From: Stieleria sedimenti
Lineage (GTDB): Bacteria; Planctomycetota; Planctomycetia; Pirellulales; Pirellulaceae
Assembly: GCF_025060895.1 (NCBI RefSeq)
Contig: NZ_JANZKV010000149.1
Location: 17,074 to 58,736 of the forward strand
Length of the DNA stretch: 41,663 nt
Reading direction: 5' to 3'
In this document: piece by piece, positions 8,086 through 18,400 of the stretch
Numbering within the stretch: the stretch's first letter is position 1
Layout: every line of letters begins with the position of its first letter
Made by a program: the position numbers and the translations under genes
Notes under the pieces: generated by a model
Told to the model about the DNA's origin: nothing
The model's database searches: none
The model's input: only the letters and a program-made list of their open reading frames with translations

Positions 8086-9657
8086 ATGACGAAGAATCAA
8101 TCGCGCGGCGTCGTTTGGCTGGTGACCCTCACCGTGTTGGTTGCATTGGCAACCGTGGGCGTCGTCTCCCTCTTGGTCAATATCTTTGAACGCAAACAGG
8201 AGGCACGTACGCCGTTCGTCCGTTTAGTCGAAGTCAACGAGATCAGCACCGATCCCAAGCCATGGGGCGTCAATTTCCCCCAGCAATACGACGCGTACCT
8301 CAAAACCGCCGATACCGAGCGAACGGAATACGGCGGCAGTAACGCGTTGCCGCCCAGCAAGCTCGAACAAGACCCCTGGCTGAAACGTTTGTTCGCCGGG
8401 TACGCATTCAGCATCGACTATCGTGAAGCCCGAGGTCACGCCTTCATGCTGAGCGATCAGGAGGTCACCAAACGCGTGACGGATGTCCAACAGGCAGGCG
8501 CGTGTTTGCATTGCCACGCGTCGATTGTGCCGACGTACCGGCGTATCGGGATGGAAAAACTGGGAGAACCAGTCTCCGCGGAAACGCTGGGCGAGTCGTT
8601 TCACCAAGAAGCGGTGATGGAGGGCTTTCGTGCGGTCAGCCGAATGAAGTACGAAGACGTGCATGCGGAAATCGAGCAGACGCCCGATGCGATCGCCGAT
8701 CCAGAGTCGTCCGATCCACACTTGGGCGGCGCCCACCCGGTTTCCTGTATCGACTGTCACGATCCGGAAACGATGGCGATCCGCGTGACCCGTCCAGGTT
8801 TTGTCCTCGGCATCGACAAGCTTGCCAAGAGCGACGATCCGGTGCCGCACCTGCCCAGCATCCAAGCGTGGCGTGATGCCGGATCGAAGGGCAGCTATGA
8901 CCCCAACGTCCATGCCACCCGCCAAGAACTGCGGTCATTCGTTTGCGGCCAATGCCACGTCGAGTATTACTGCGCCAACAAGATGACGCTGACGTTTCCG
9001 TGGAGCAATGGACTGAAGATGGAAGATCTTGAACAGGAATGGGAACAGACCGTGTTTCCCGACGCCGAAGACGGAAGCAAGGGTGGCGAGTTCTACGATT
9101 ACGTTCACAAGGAGACCGGCACCAAGGTCTTCAAGGCTCAACACCCCGAATTCGAATTGTGGAGCCAAGGGATTCACGCCCGTGCGGGCGTCAGTTGCAG
9201 TGATTGCCATATGCCCTATGAACGACAAGGTGCGACCAAGGTCAGCAGCCACTGGGTCCGCAGCCCGATGCTGAATATCAATCGGGCCTGCCAAACATGC
9301 CACAATGTGCCCGAGCAAGAACTGCAGGCGCGGGTTGACATCATTCAGGGCCGCACGCGGTCGTTGATGGATCGTGCGGCAGCGGCGATGACGGACATGC
9401 TTGACGCCATCATCGAAGCCCAGGCGGCCGGTGCGAGTGAAGAGGAACTCGCCCCGATCCGAAAATTGCAACGCAAAGCGATGTGGCGTCTGGATTACAT
9501 CAGTAGCGAGAACAGCAAGGGATTCCACGCCGATCAAGAAGCGGCCCGGATCCTGGCCGAATCCGCCGACTACAGCCGCCAAGCCCAAGCGGCGTGCTAC
9601 AGGTTGACGGGAAATTCAAAACCCGCCAAGGAATCCGTCGCCGATACGACGGAGTGA
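8086..9657 (+). CDS. nrfA: Ammonia-forming cytochrome c nitrite reductase NrfA
   Basis: Pentaheme enzyme reducing nitrite to ammonium with six electrons, outside the cytoplasmic membrane. The ATG at 8086 gives 523 aa with an uncleaved-looking hydrophobic N-terminus (9-33). Heme motifs lie at 140 (CLHCH), 221 (CIDCH), 287 (CGQCH), 371 (CSDCH) and 402 (CQTCH). The first is the catalytic heme position; it is CXXCH rather than the CXXCK of E. coli. NrfA hallmarks are present: CGQCHVEYY (calcium ligands Glu-Tyr and active-site Tyr), KAQH (Lys and Gln of the calcium site) and the active-site His in GIHARAGVSC. Because the motif is CXXCH, no dedicated NrfEFG-type heme lyase should be required, and none is adjacent. 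It forms an operon with nrfH and converges on the ECF sigma gene 20 nt later. Confidence 0.95.
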   Translation: MTKNQSRGVVWLVTLTVLVALATVGVVSLLVNIFERKQEARTPFVRLVEVNEISTDPKPWGVNFPQQYDAYLKTADTERTEYGGSNALPPSKLEQDPWLKRLFAGYAFSIDYREARGHAFMLSDQEVTKRVTDVQQAGACLHCHASIVPTYRRIGMEKLGEPVSAETLGESFHQEAVMEGFRAVSRMKYEDVHAEIEQTPDAIADPESSDPHLGGAHPVSCIDCHDPETMAIRVTRPGFVLGIDKLAKSDDPVPHLPSIQAWRDAGSKGSYDPNVHATRQELRSFVCGQCHVEYYCANKMTLTFPWSNGLKMEDLEQEWEQTVFPDAEDGSKGGEFYDYVHKETGTKVFKAQHPEFELWSQGIHARAGVSCSDCHMPYERQGATKVSSHWVRSPMLNINRACQTCHNVPEQELQARVDIIQGRTRSLMDRAAAAMTDMLDAIIEAQAAGASEEELAPIRKLQRKAMWRLDYISSENSKGFHADQEAARILAESADYSRQAQAACYRLTGNSKPAKESVADTTE

Positions 9658-9677
9658 ACGCGTGCGGGTAAACGGGC

Positions 9678-10262
9678 TTAATCAACGAGCCCGCGAATCT
9701 CTTCGCGAATTCTGCGTGTCAATCGACTCTTGGCCAACAGAACGACGTTGACAGACACTCCCAATTCCTCGGCCACCGCAGGCGCACTTTTGCCTTCGAT
9801 CGCATGTTTTTGGAACGCCTGCCAGGTGCTCGCCTTGACCTCGTTTTTGACGATGCTTGCGGCGTGGCGAAACACGGATCGGTCGTGCTGTCTGTCGAAC
9901 TCGACCGAGAGTTGACTGTTCGGGTCGGCGAGCTGTTCGATCTGGTCGTTCAGCTTGTCGTATTGCCCAGCCACGAGCGGCGTCTTCTGGACTCGCCGCA
10001 TGGCGTACCGCAATTGATTGAGGACGATCCCTCGCAGGAAGGCACGAAAGGAACCCGCCCTTTGTCGCTGGAACGTGGGCAACTCGCGCACGAGCACGAC
10101 CAACACTTCTTGCACGATATCTTCCGCTTGATTGACCAGCAGGGGGTACGTGGAGATGCGTTGATACATGAACGGCCGATAGATCTCGAGCAGACGTTGC
10201 CAATCGTCGTCGGTCCCCTCATCGGCGATCCGCTTGAGCAGACTGATTGAAGTTTCTTGCAT
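9678..10262 (-). CDS. ECF-type RNA polymerase sigma factor
   Basis: Sigma-70 family extracytoplasmic-function factor, 194 aa. Region 2 covers about residues 18-90 (YRPFMYQRISTYP, then AEDIVQEVLVVLVREL, the core-binding and -10 recognition helices). Region 4 is at about 145-190 (TWQAFQKHAIEGKSAPAVAEELG, a helix-turn-helix recognising -35). No anti-sigma factor with a zinc motif is adjacent. Instead the gene lies only 9 nt downstream of the Ser/Thr kinase, in the same operon. ECF groups linked to Ser/Thr kinases are known in Planctomycetes, and phosphorylation may replace anti-sigma control. Target promoters are unknown. Confidence 0.92.
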   Translation of the reverse strand: MQETSISLLKRIADEGTDDDWQRLLEIYRPFMYQRISTYPLLVNQAEDIVQEVLVVLVRELPTFQRQRAGSFRAFLRGIVLNQLRYAMRRVQKTPLVAGQYDKLNDQIEQLADPNSQLSVEFDRQHDRSVFRHAASIVKNEVKASTWQAFQKHAIEGKSAPAVAEELGVSVNVVLLAKSRLTRRIREEIRGLVD

Positions 10263-10271
10263 CGTTCCGCT

Positions 10272-12641
10272 TTAGTCCTGTGCCAACGCCAATGCCATGG
10301 ATCTCGCGTATTCCTCGGCGGTCGCATCATCACCCAGTTCGAGGAGCGAAAACTCGCGGAACGCATCGGATGCTTCGGCAGACTTGGCCAACACAATCGA
10401 GCCGCGATTGGCGCGGTCCAATTCATCTTTGGCCGAAAAAACGAAGCGGCCGTCAAGGAAACCGTCAATCGTTTCCCCATGCAGGATGTATTCCACGGTG
10501 TGAAACTCGTCCCGCGTCAAGCTCGATTGGGGTGCGGCTTGGTAGTACGAAAGGCGGTTCTCCCGAAAGAAAGGAACGCCGATGTTGCCCGACGGATAGC
10601 CGCGAAACGGCCGGACCTTGATGCCCATCAACCCGAACGGCGCGACCTGGTGCAAGACCTCCGAATGCGGCCGATTGCCTCCCAGCATCACACGCCATCC
10701 GATCGTGTCGGAACCGCTTTGTCTGGCGCGCAACACGAAATGTTGATTCCAGTGAGATGATTCGTGGGTCGATTGGATCATGATCTCCATTCTTAGATGA
10801 AAGTTTCTCAGGTCATCGCGTTTCAGTGAAAGCATTTCACCCGCATGGTCATTGCCAAGGAAATGGACGGCGCCGGTTTGCGGATCGATTCGGTACTTTT
10901 CTCCATGGGTGTCGAAGTTGGCCAATAGCTCTGCTTCTCCGGCCAACAGATTGGCAAAGGTATTCTGGTTGGGAAGTTTGTGTCGCAGATCCGGCAGCCT
11001 CGCCCTTGTGACCTTGATCGGTTCGGCTGGCGACGCGGCTTCAGCCTTGGCCATTTTCCGATCCAGGTCGAGGGTTTCCTCGTCGCCGGCGTGAATTTCG
11101 ATCCTGGTCTTCAGAAGCGTCGTGCCTGTCAGTGTGATCGTGATCTGGCGGTCGCCTTGTTTCAAACGAATCGTCCCTTGACCGCCCTCGCGGCGGACCG
11201 ACACCGACTGGCCATCAACGAGCACGACCGCATCGGAGGGTAAATCACGGATCACGATGGTGCCCATCGGGGTGACGATGATCAGCTGGGCGACCAGGTA
11301 AATCATCCCGGCAATGAACACCGCGGCTGTGACCCACAGTTTCCGACGGGGGAGATTCCGCGTGGGTTCCGGTTTGGCTTCCGCACTGCACTTGAGTTCG
11401 ACGGAGGTATCGGCTTGATTGCGTGGTTCGACGGCTGTGTCGATCGATTCTTCAGGCCTCAAGTTCGAATCCGGAATCTCGGCGGTCGACTTCGACTTCA
11501 TGGCGAGCGGTTTCAAGGCTTCCGCGACTAGCTGTGGTGTCGCGTAGCGCTCGTCCGGATCTTTGGCGAGCATTTTGGCGACGACGTCTGCCAATGGCTT
11601 GGGAACCTCTGGGCGAACGAGGTCGATCGCGGGCGGAGACGCCTGGGAATGAGCAAGCACGAGCTCCCCGGTGGACCCTGAAAAGGGCGGATGACCGGCC
11701 AGCATGTGATAGAGACTGCAACCGAGTGAATAAATGTCCGATCGAATATCCGCCGATGCCGCGTCCAGGCACTGTTCCGGAGCAATGTATTCGAGCGTAC
11801 CCAGCAGCGTTCCGTCGTCGGTTAAGACACTGTCGGGTTCTTGTTTCTGGCCGCGACCGCCGACATTCAATCGAGCGAGCCCGAAGTCAAGAATCTTGGC
11901 CTTAATCTTTCCATCGGCCTTGTGGATCATGATGTTCGACGGCTTGATGTCTCGGTGGATCAAGCCGTTGTTCATCGCATGCTGCAGGCCGAGGCAGATT
12001 TTGATCGCAACACCACACGAAAACGAGACGGGCAGCGGTCCGTTGTTCGCGATCAGTTGGTGAAGATTTTTCCCCGGGACGTACTCCATGCATAGTACGA
12101 CGGCATCACCCAGCTGCTTGACGGTGTAGCAACGAACAATCGACTCGTGGTTCATCGATGCGATGCATCGGATTTCCTGATCAAAACGCTTGCGGGCCTC
12201 GCTGTTGGAATTCAATCGTTCGTTCAGAACCTTCAGTACCTCCTTGCGCCCGGTGAGCACGTTTTCGGCAAGATAGACAACCCCCATGCCTCCACGACCG
12301 ATTTCTCGGAGGATTTTGAAGTCCGACAGAGCTGACAGTTCACCCGGGATCTCGGCGGCGTCTTCCTTTGGCGGTGCCAACAACTCCGTTTCGTCGGGGG
12401 TTTGGCAGGAGAGTTGGCTTGACAGGGATTGGTCGGACACGACTTGGCGATGAGACCGCATCTTGGCGATCACCGAGTCGACAGAAATGGCAGCAACCTG
12501 TGCGGCAAGTTCTGGGTAAGTCTCCAGCAGCGCCATCACTTCGCATTCCGCGGCTTCGTCCAACTGTCCCTTGGCGAAGGCGCGCAATCTTTCTTGCGTG
12601 ACCTTCAGGCCCGCGGTCGCAAAAGTTACTTCGTCGGTCAT
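10272..12641 (-). CDS. Transmembrane Ser/Thr protein kinase with PEGA-like and lectin-like extracellular domains
   Basis: Receptor-type eukaryotic-like kinase, 789 aa. Residues 1-100 are an N-terminal region with conserved-looking acidic helices. The kinase domain (about 108-380) has the glycine loop GRGGMG (115-120), Lys137, HRDIKPSN (229-236), DFGLA (252-256) and GTLEYIAPEQ, so it should be active. One membrane helix lies at about 436-456. Outside are a PEGA-like segment (about 460-528, with DLPSDAVVLVDGQ) and a C-terminal concanavalin-like domain (about 560-780). The latter resembles the DUF1080/3-keto-disaccharide hydrolase fold and may bind a sugar-like signal. This arrangement suggests sensing outside and signalling to the sigma factor encoded 9 nt downstream. 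The small exported-protein gene upstream (65 nt gap) may share the transcript. Kinase identity is certain; the ligand is inference. Confidence 0.93.
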   Translation of the reverse strand: MTDEVTFATAGLKVTQERLRAFAKGQLDEAAECEVMALLETYPELAAQVAAISVDSVIAKMRSHRQVVSDQSLSSQLSCQTPDETELLAPPKEDAAEIPGELSALSDFKILREIGRGGMGVVYLAENVLTGRKEVLKVLNERLNSNSEARKRFDQEIRCIASMNHESIVRCYTVKQLGDAVVLCMEYVPGKNLHQLIANNGPLPVSFSCGVAIKICLGLQHAMNNGLIHRDIKPSNIMIHKADGKIKAKILDFGLARLNVGGRGQKQEPDSVLTDDGTLLGTLEYIAPEQCLDAASADIRSDIYSLGCSLYHMLAGHPPFSGSTGELVLAHSQASPPAIDLVRPEVPKPLADVVAKMLAKDPDERYATPQLVAEALKPLAMKSKSTAEIPDSNLRPEESIDTAVEPRNQADTSVELKCSAEAKPEPTRNLPRRKLWVTAAVFIAGMIYLVAQLIIVTPMGTIVIRDLPSDAVVLVDGQSVSVRREGGQGTIRLKQGDRQITITLTGTTLLKTRIEIHAGDEETLDLDRKMAKAEAASPAEPIKVTRARLPDLRHKLPNQNTFANLLAGEAELLANFDTHGEKYRIDPQTGAVHFLGNDHAGEMLSLKRDDLRNFHLRMEIMIQSTHESSHWNQHFVLRARQSGSDTIGWRVMLGGNRPHSEVLHQVAPFGLMGIKVRPFRGYPSGNIGVPFFRENRLSYYQAAPQSSLTRDEFHTVEYILHGETIDGFLDGRFVFSAKDELDRANRGSIVLAKSAEASDAFREFSLLELGDDATAEEYARSMALALAQD

Positions 12642-12706
12642 TGAACTGCCTGGCCGTCCGGCTTCGATACAAAGGTTGGAAATCGCTTCGCAAAATAGTC
12701 ACCCGA

Positions 12707-13624
12707 TTACTCTGCTTGGCGAACGCCGCGAAACGGAACGCCATTGGTAAACTTGCCGAAGATGCGATCTCCGGCAACATTGATGACCGCCGTTTGTCCG
12801 CGTTGGCCGGTGAAGCGAAACGTGCCTGTGGATTCTTGCTCCCACGTCGCCCGCTGACGACGTCCCTTCATGAGTGCGATTCCATCACCGCCACGGCGAA
12901 ACTCCCAAACCAGACGTGGCCCGCCCTTGACGGCAACCGTCCACTTGCCAAGCAACAGGTCCTTTGCCGATGGTTCGATTCCGCCGGGACGGCTGTTCTG
13001 TTTTCGCACCTGTTCGGCATCCTCAAGCCGTTTGATCCATACGGTGATATCCTGCCCCGTCTCCGCCGCTGCATTAAGCTCCGCGCGGGCGACGCGTGTG
13101 TCGGGATAGCGATCAAATGCTAAGAAGATTCCTGTCACAAACTGCTTGTCGGGCCAACTTTCTAGCTCCGGTTTGACGATTTGCAACCAAGTCGCTGAAT
13201 CGAGTCGGCTGAGCGGATAGGTGACCTCGGCTCCCCGGGCATTGGTCAAGACGAGTGACGTACCCGCTGGCTCCGACTCCGGCCGATCAAATCGATAGTC
13301 CGTCGACAAGACCGTCAACGGCGTGGATTTCGGCAATCGTCGCACAGCATAGTCAACCGACTCGGAAAGCTTTTGGAGTCGTTTGACGGCATCCAGATCC
13401 TGCTGAAGCCGACTGGTGTAACGAAACAGTTCGGAGTCGTCCAACCCGTCTTCGAGCAGTTGGATTGCCAACGAATACTCTCGTCGCTGCAGCAGCGATT
13501 GTGTCTGGTCCCAAATCGCCTGTTGAGGGTCCACCTCCTCGGCGAATCCACGGATCGGGGGCAATGGGGCAAGCGTGAAGACCAATAAAAAGTAGTGAAT
13601 TGAAATGTAAAACGGCTTGACCAT
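12707..13624 (-). CDS. Exported hypothetical protein upstream of the kinase
   Basis: Not recognised. ATG 13624 begins a signal peptide (MVKPFYISIHYFLLVFTLAP, cleavage near GFAEE); a longer start at 13651 is possible and neither has a clear ribosome binding site. The 305-residue mature protein starts with a helical, TPR-like part (about 20-95: WDQTQSLLQRREYSLAIQLL). A middle beta-rich part follows. The end, about 225-303, is a domain with LLGKWTVAVKGGPRLVWEF and GTFRFTGQRGQTAVINVAG, which looks like a small lipocalin-like beta-barrel. The strand and 65-nt spacing suggest co-expression with the kinase-sigma pair, so it may be a ligand-binding or accessory factor. That role is inference. Confidence 0.75.
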   Translation of the reverse strand: MVKPFYISIHYFLLVFTLAPLPPIRGFAEEVDPQQAIWDQTQSLLQRREYSLAIQLLEDGLDDSELFRYTSRLQQDLDAVKRLQKLSESVDYAVRRLPKSTPLTVLSTDYRFDRPESEPAGTSLVLTNARGAEVTYPLSRLDSATWLQIVKPELESWPDKQFVTGIFLAFDRYPDTRVARAELNAAAETGQDITVWIKRLEDAEQVRKQNSRPGGIEPSAKDLLLGKWTVAVKGGPRLVWEFRRGGDGIALMKGRRQRATWEQESTGTFRFTGQRGQTAVINVAGDRIFGKFTNGVPFRGVRQAE

Positions 13625-13807
13625 GGGCTCTATCGGAAGGCGGAGTGTCATCGGAAGGGTTGGCTGGGCGTCTCTAAAGGCGCTTGACGCCTCGAGCCTG
13701 TCGCGAGAAATCAAAAAATCTCTCTCAGCACCGTCACGCGATCGATTTCCTGTCGCCGGAACCGCCGTGGATGCCGTCAGGGAACGCTCAATGGAAGCGG
13801 CACTCGG

Positions 13808-15304
13808 CTACTTTTCTTGCCCCTGCCCTTTTTCCTCGTCCCCCAGCAACTCGCTGATCTTGGCGTGGATGGCGTCGGCGGTTGCTTGTCCGGCACCGGT
13901 CTTGACCAGTTGCACAATTCCCTGGCGGTCGATCAACACCACATGGGGAATCCCCCGGACCGCAAATTCACCGGGCATGTCACTTCCTTCGGGCGTCACC
14001 AGAACCGGATGCTTGAGATCGTGATGCTCCAGAAAGCGGGCGAGCGTTCGGCGTTCTTCTTCGGGCGTGACATCTTCCGAGGCGCGAGAGGCACGCTTCG
14101 TTTCTTCGTCCCATCGAAAGTTATAGTACTGCGTGACGCCGACAATTTCGAAACCGCGATCGGCGAATTCCTCGCGCCACTCACGCAGATGTGGAAACGT
14201 CGCAATGCACGGCCCACACCACATGGCCCAGAAGTCGAGCAACACGACTTTTCCCTTGAGTGTCTCTCGATCCAACTCAATGACGTTGACCCAAGCATCA
14301 ACCTCCCAATCGGGCGAGGGTTTACCGACCAGCGACGCAACCGGCTTGGCAGCCGCCAACCGTTCGCGGTGCAGCTCGATTCGCCGCAGTGCCGCCTGCA
14401 CCGATCGATTCTTGATCGCAAAACGGGCCAAGCTCTTCGACACTTTCTCAATTCGCTCTTGGGTCGCGGCGGGATCCTCTTGTTTCCAGATGGTGATCAT
14501 CATCAGCTGCACGTCGGCGAAATCGTTTTGCAGAGCGATCGACTCGGGATAGTTTTCAAGGGCCATGCCGACCGCCGCGTCCAGTTGCTCGATGTATCCG
14601 TCACGCCAAGGATCATTGCCCCGTTCGTCGCCGGTTAGCTCTCGAAGTGTGCGGACGTACGTGGTCATCGACACTTCGTTCGCGCCGTCGGACTCATTGA
14701 TGTCGCGTAAGCGTTTGACTTGCATCTCGACCAACTCTTTCGCGGCAGTCGCCTCACCCGCCTCCACCATCATCTGGGCTTTGAGCACCATCAACTGCGA
14801 GAGCGGCAACAGCAAATCGAAATTTGATTCGGCCGGTGCATCGCTAAAAGCCTTCAACGAGTCTTCAACGGCCAACCGCAATCCTTCATCGTTGCCGGAT
14901 TGATCAGCGACTTCCCTGAGACTTTGGATCGTCATCCAGGCACCGAACAGGTTCCTGCTCTGGTCGGCGTGTTTCAGGTAGTAGTCGAGCAACTTGCGAA
15001 ACTGTGCGGTCGCCTGCCGATAATCTTGCTGGTCTGAAAACCGGGATGCCAGACTGTGGCGAAGTACGTGATGGTCCTCTGAATCAGGATTCTCCGCGAT
15101 CTTTGCGTCGAGAAACTCCACGGCGTCCTGCAAGTCGGCCTCCATCCGCTCCCGCAATTCGGCATGCAGCTTTCGAAAGGCTTCGAGCCCCGAATCCTGA
15201 GCTCGGAGCAACGCAACGCCCGGCAGCGTGACGCAAAGACAAATCGCGAAGCCGACAAAGGCCGCTGGCAGCATCAAACGAGTGCGGAAGCGAAGCATAA
15301 CCAT
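13808..15304 (-). CDS. Exported TlpA-like thioredoxin-domain protein with N-terminal helical repeat region
   Basis: Exported disulfide oxidoreductase of the TlpA/ResA type, 498 aa. AGGAGAGG lies directly upstream; the second ATG (15298) is better spaced than the first (15304). A signal peptide covers about 1-36. Residues 40-320 are alpha-helical and TPR-like (SDQQDYRQATAQFRKLL and similar). The thioredoxin domain (about 325-490) has LDFWAMWCGPCIATFPHL, with active-site CXXC near 361-365, and the cis-Pro in VRGIPHVVLIDRQG. Such fusions are common in planctomycetes and are thought to reduce or isomerise exported protein disulfides, possibly heme-binding cysteines of c-type cytochromes. No electron donor is adjacent. 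It lies 183 nt upstream of the previous gene on the same strand. Confidence 0.9.
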   Translation of the reverse strand: MVMLRFRTRLMLPAAFVGFAICLCVTLPGVALLRAQDSGLEAFRKLHAELRERMEADLQDAVEFLDAKIAENPDSEDHHVLRHSLASRFSDQQDYRQATAQFRKLLDYYLKHADQSRNLFGAWMTIQSLREVADQSGNDEGLRLAVEDSLKAFSDAPAESNFDLLLPLSQLMVLKAQMMVEAGEATAAKELVEMQVKRLRDINESDGANEVSMTTYVRTLRELTGDERGNDPWRDGYIEQLDAAVGMALENYPESIALQNDFADVQLMMITIWKQEDPAATQERIEKVSKSLARFAIKNRSVQAALRRIELHRERLAAAKPVASLVGKPSPDWEVDAWVNVIELDRETLKGKVVLLDFWAMWCGPCIATFPHLREWREEFADRGFEIVGVTQYYNFRWDEETKRASRASEDVTPEEERRTLARFLEHHDLKHPVLVTPEGSDMPGEFAVRGIPHVVLIDRQGIVQLVKTGAGQATADAIHAKISELLGDEEKGQGQEK

Positions 15305-15451
15305 CCTCTCCTACCAGGCATCAGTGGGGTGAAGGAGTCATCTTAGGCCTGCGGTGCAGCTGAGAGCAAGCAGATTCCTTGGACGCCAACTATGCTAAAC
15401 TGCCCCGCTTCGTCTCGTTGAGCTGCCGTATTCCGTGTTCGATCTTCTCGC

Positions 15452-18400
15452 ATGAAAAACAAACAGCGTCGTCACCGTTCCAACCGAAATGCTCCGGCCG
15501 TGGAACGGTGTCTTCAGAATTCACTGTCGCTTGAATTACTAGAATCGCGACGTTTGCTTGCGCAATTGTTGTTGTCCACCCCGGATGCGATGGAAAACGA
15601 TGACCGCGTGACCATCAATGTCTCGTTGGCGGAAGCTCAGGTTCAACCCATAGAGGTTCTCTTTGACACGATCGACTCCGACGCGATCGGAGGGCGAGAC
15701 TTTGTTCCGGTGACGGGTCAGCGACTGACGTTTTCACCGGGCCAAACGGTCAAGTCGGTCGACGTCGATTTGCTGGACAATGCGCTGCGCGACGGGGATC
15801 TCAGCTTCGGTGTGCGTGTCTCGATCGTCGATGACGACGGGGGGCGTGTGGTCGCCGACCAGCAAGGGTTTTCGCCACCAGGGGATCTGTTTGTTGATTG
15901 GCTGGAAACGAGCCCAGACGGATCCCTGATCGCGTACGGCGCCCGACGTTCGACATCCAACGTGATCCTCTCGGTACCGACCGACGCTTCGAGGGCTCCC
16001 ATCGAGCTGGCACGCTACGATGACGATTTTTTCAAAACCGTTCAGACACACCGATTTTCTGCCGACGGCCAGTGGCTGATCTATTCGGGTGATCTTGAGA
16101 CCGACGGAAAAACGGACGTCTACATCGTCCCCGTCGACGGATCGATGAATCCGAGGCGCGTGCCGAGCGATCTCAGTACAGGCGTCTTGTCAAGCTTCAC
16201 CTTGGCTCCCGATGGCGAACGCTTCGTGTACACCTGGACGCCCGACGGCGAAGATGCATCGACGACGTACTCCGCCCGGTTCGATGATTCCTCACCCGCA
16301 ATTTCGATCAGCAACTTGCCCCCTTTCTACGGCACGATCGATTTCACGCCCGATGGCAACTCGATCGTGTTCCAGAACCGCGACGGTGACGACGTGCAGC
16401 ATTATGTCGCTGCGATGGATGGTTCGTTCGAGCCGATGCAGGTTGCAACCGATGTACCAGGAAGCACCTGGGGTCTCGGCGGGACCATCAGCCCCGATGG
16501 CCAGACATTGGCTTTCACGAAACGAGACCCGAATTCCTCGAGGATCACCAATCTTTTCACATCACGATTGGATGGCCAAGGCGAATCGAAACGAGTCGCG
16601 TTTGACATCGGAAGCTCGTCCTATCAGTTTTCGTCCGATGGAAAATACCTCGTCTACCGAATGGACAAGGGAATCGAGGCGCCGCACGAGTTGTTCACCG
16701 TTCCCGTCGACGGTTCAGCTGAGCCCAAGATCTTGCATCCGGAATTGACCGGTTCGCAGTGGGTGGAACACGGTTTCCGGGTGATCGGCGAAGACGTGCT
16801 GTTTCGTTCCAATTTTGAAAATGAATCCGACGGGTATTCAACTTATCTGGTACCAAGCGATGGCTCCCAGCCTCCACGCAAATTGTTCGACCCCATCGAA
16901 GGCAGGGCGATCGACAAGATCACTCCATCACCCGACGGAAAACACATCGTCTTCCAAGCCATCGACTTCCGCGATCCGGAAGACGATCTCGTGGAGATTT
17001 TCAGTGTCCCACTCGATGGTTCCCAGCCGCCGAAAAAGCTCAACGGCGATTTCGTGGACGGCGGGACGATTTATCGCTTTGCACCGACCCTTTTCAGTAC
17101 GGACGGACAAGATCTGTACTATTTTGCGGATCAATTGGTCGACGATAAGCTGGAGTTGTTTGTCGTCCCGGTCGACGGTCGTTGGAAAGCTTCGCGAGTC
17201 AACTCGTCGCTACCGAGAGACTTTGATGTCAGCTGGACAGCCGTCGGAGCCACCGATACCGGCATTGCCTACGGCGTCCGGCAAGGCTCGTTTGCTCCTT
17301 ATGCCATCTTCAGCAGTCAGCTCCATCAATCCGTCGAGGTTCGGATTCTCGACGACGAAGGCGATGTCGCAGATTTCGGCGATGCCCCAGAACGATTACC
17401 CGACGGGCTCGGTCAATCCTATCCGGTGACGTTGTCACAAAATGGTGCTCGGCACAACGTCACCGAGCTTTTCCTGGGTGCGGGCGTCGATGTCGATTCC
17501 GATGGGCATCCCACCGCAACCGCCGACGATGATGACCAGGACGAGCCGGAAGAAAACCAGGGCGTGCGGTGGTTGAGCAATTTGCTCGTCACACAGACGG
17601 ACACTCTGACGACCATGCAAGTGACGGCATCACAAGCAGGGAAAATCAGCATCTGGATCGACTTTGATCGCGACGGCGACTGGGGTGATCGAATCGATGA
17701 AGTCGTGATCGCGCAGGATGTCCATGCCGGCGACAACTTCATTCCTCTGACGATTCCAGCCGGAGCCATCGCGGGTCCGACCGCGGCCCGATTTCGACTC
17801 AGCACCGCCGGGGAGACTTCGCCAACGGGAGCAGCAGCGGATGGCGAAGTCGAAGATGTTTGGCTGGATTTGGTCGATGCCAAATCCGATCCGGTCCCGC
17901 TGGTCGTCAAACTGTTTCATCCAGACGGTTACCTGAGACTGATCGCCGACCACGTCATCGCCGGAAATGGTCAGGAACCGCCCCTGTTTCAGACCGAAGG
18001 CGATTTCTCACAGGTCGACGTCTCGCTGTCCCCAGCTGGCCACTCCTTGGCAATTGAACTTGGACAAACACCCAACGATAGGATTTCGATTCTGGGTAAT
18101 GACGAAATCAATCGACTGGCCTTTCACGATCTTGATCGAGCCAATCTTCAGCCATTGGTCTTGGACTTTGGCGCGTCGGGTGATTTCCAAACCGACAACA
18201 TTGAAATGGTGGACATTACCGATTCCGAGAGACTCCGTCTTCCCGTCGATGACTTGACGTCCATCTCAGCGGCACAGAACGTTACAGTTGTCGCTGCCTC
18301 CCGGGAACAACTGCAGTTCAACGACCGGTCGGCTTGGCGGATGGGAGACGCTTTTGAGCAGGAAGGAAAGTTCTATCGCCAACTCGTTTCCCCTGGGACG

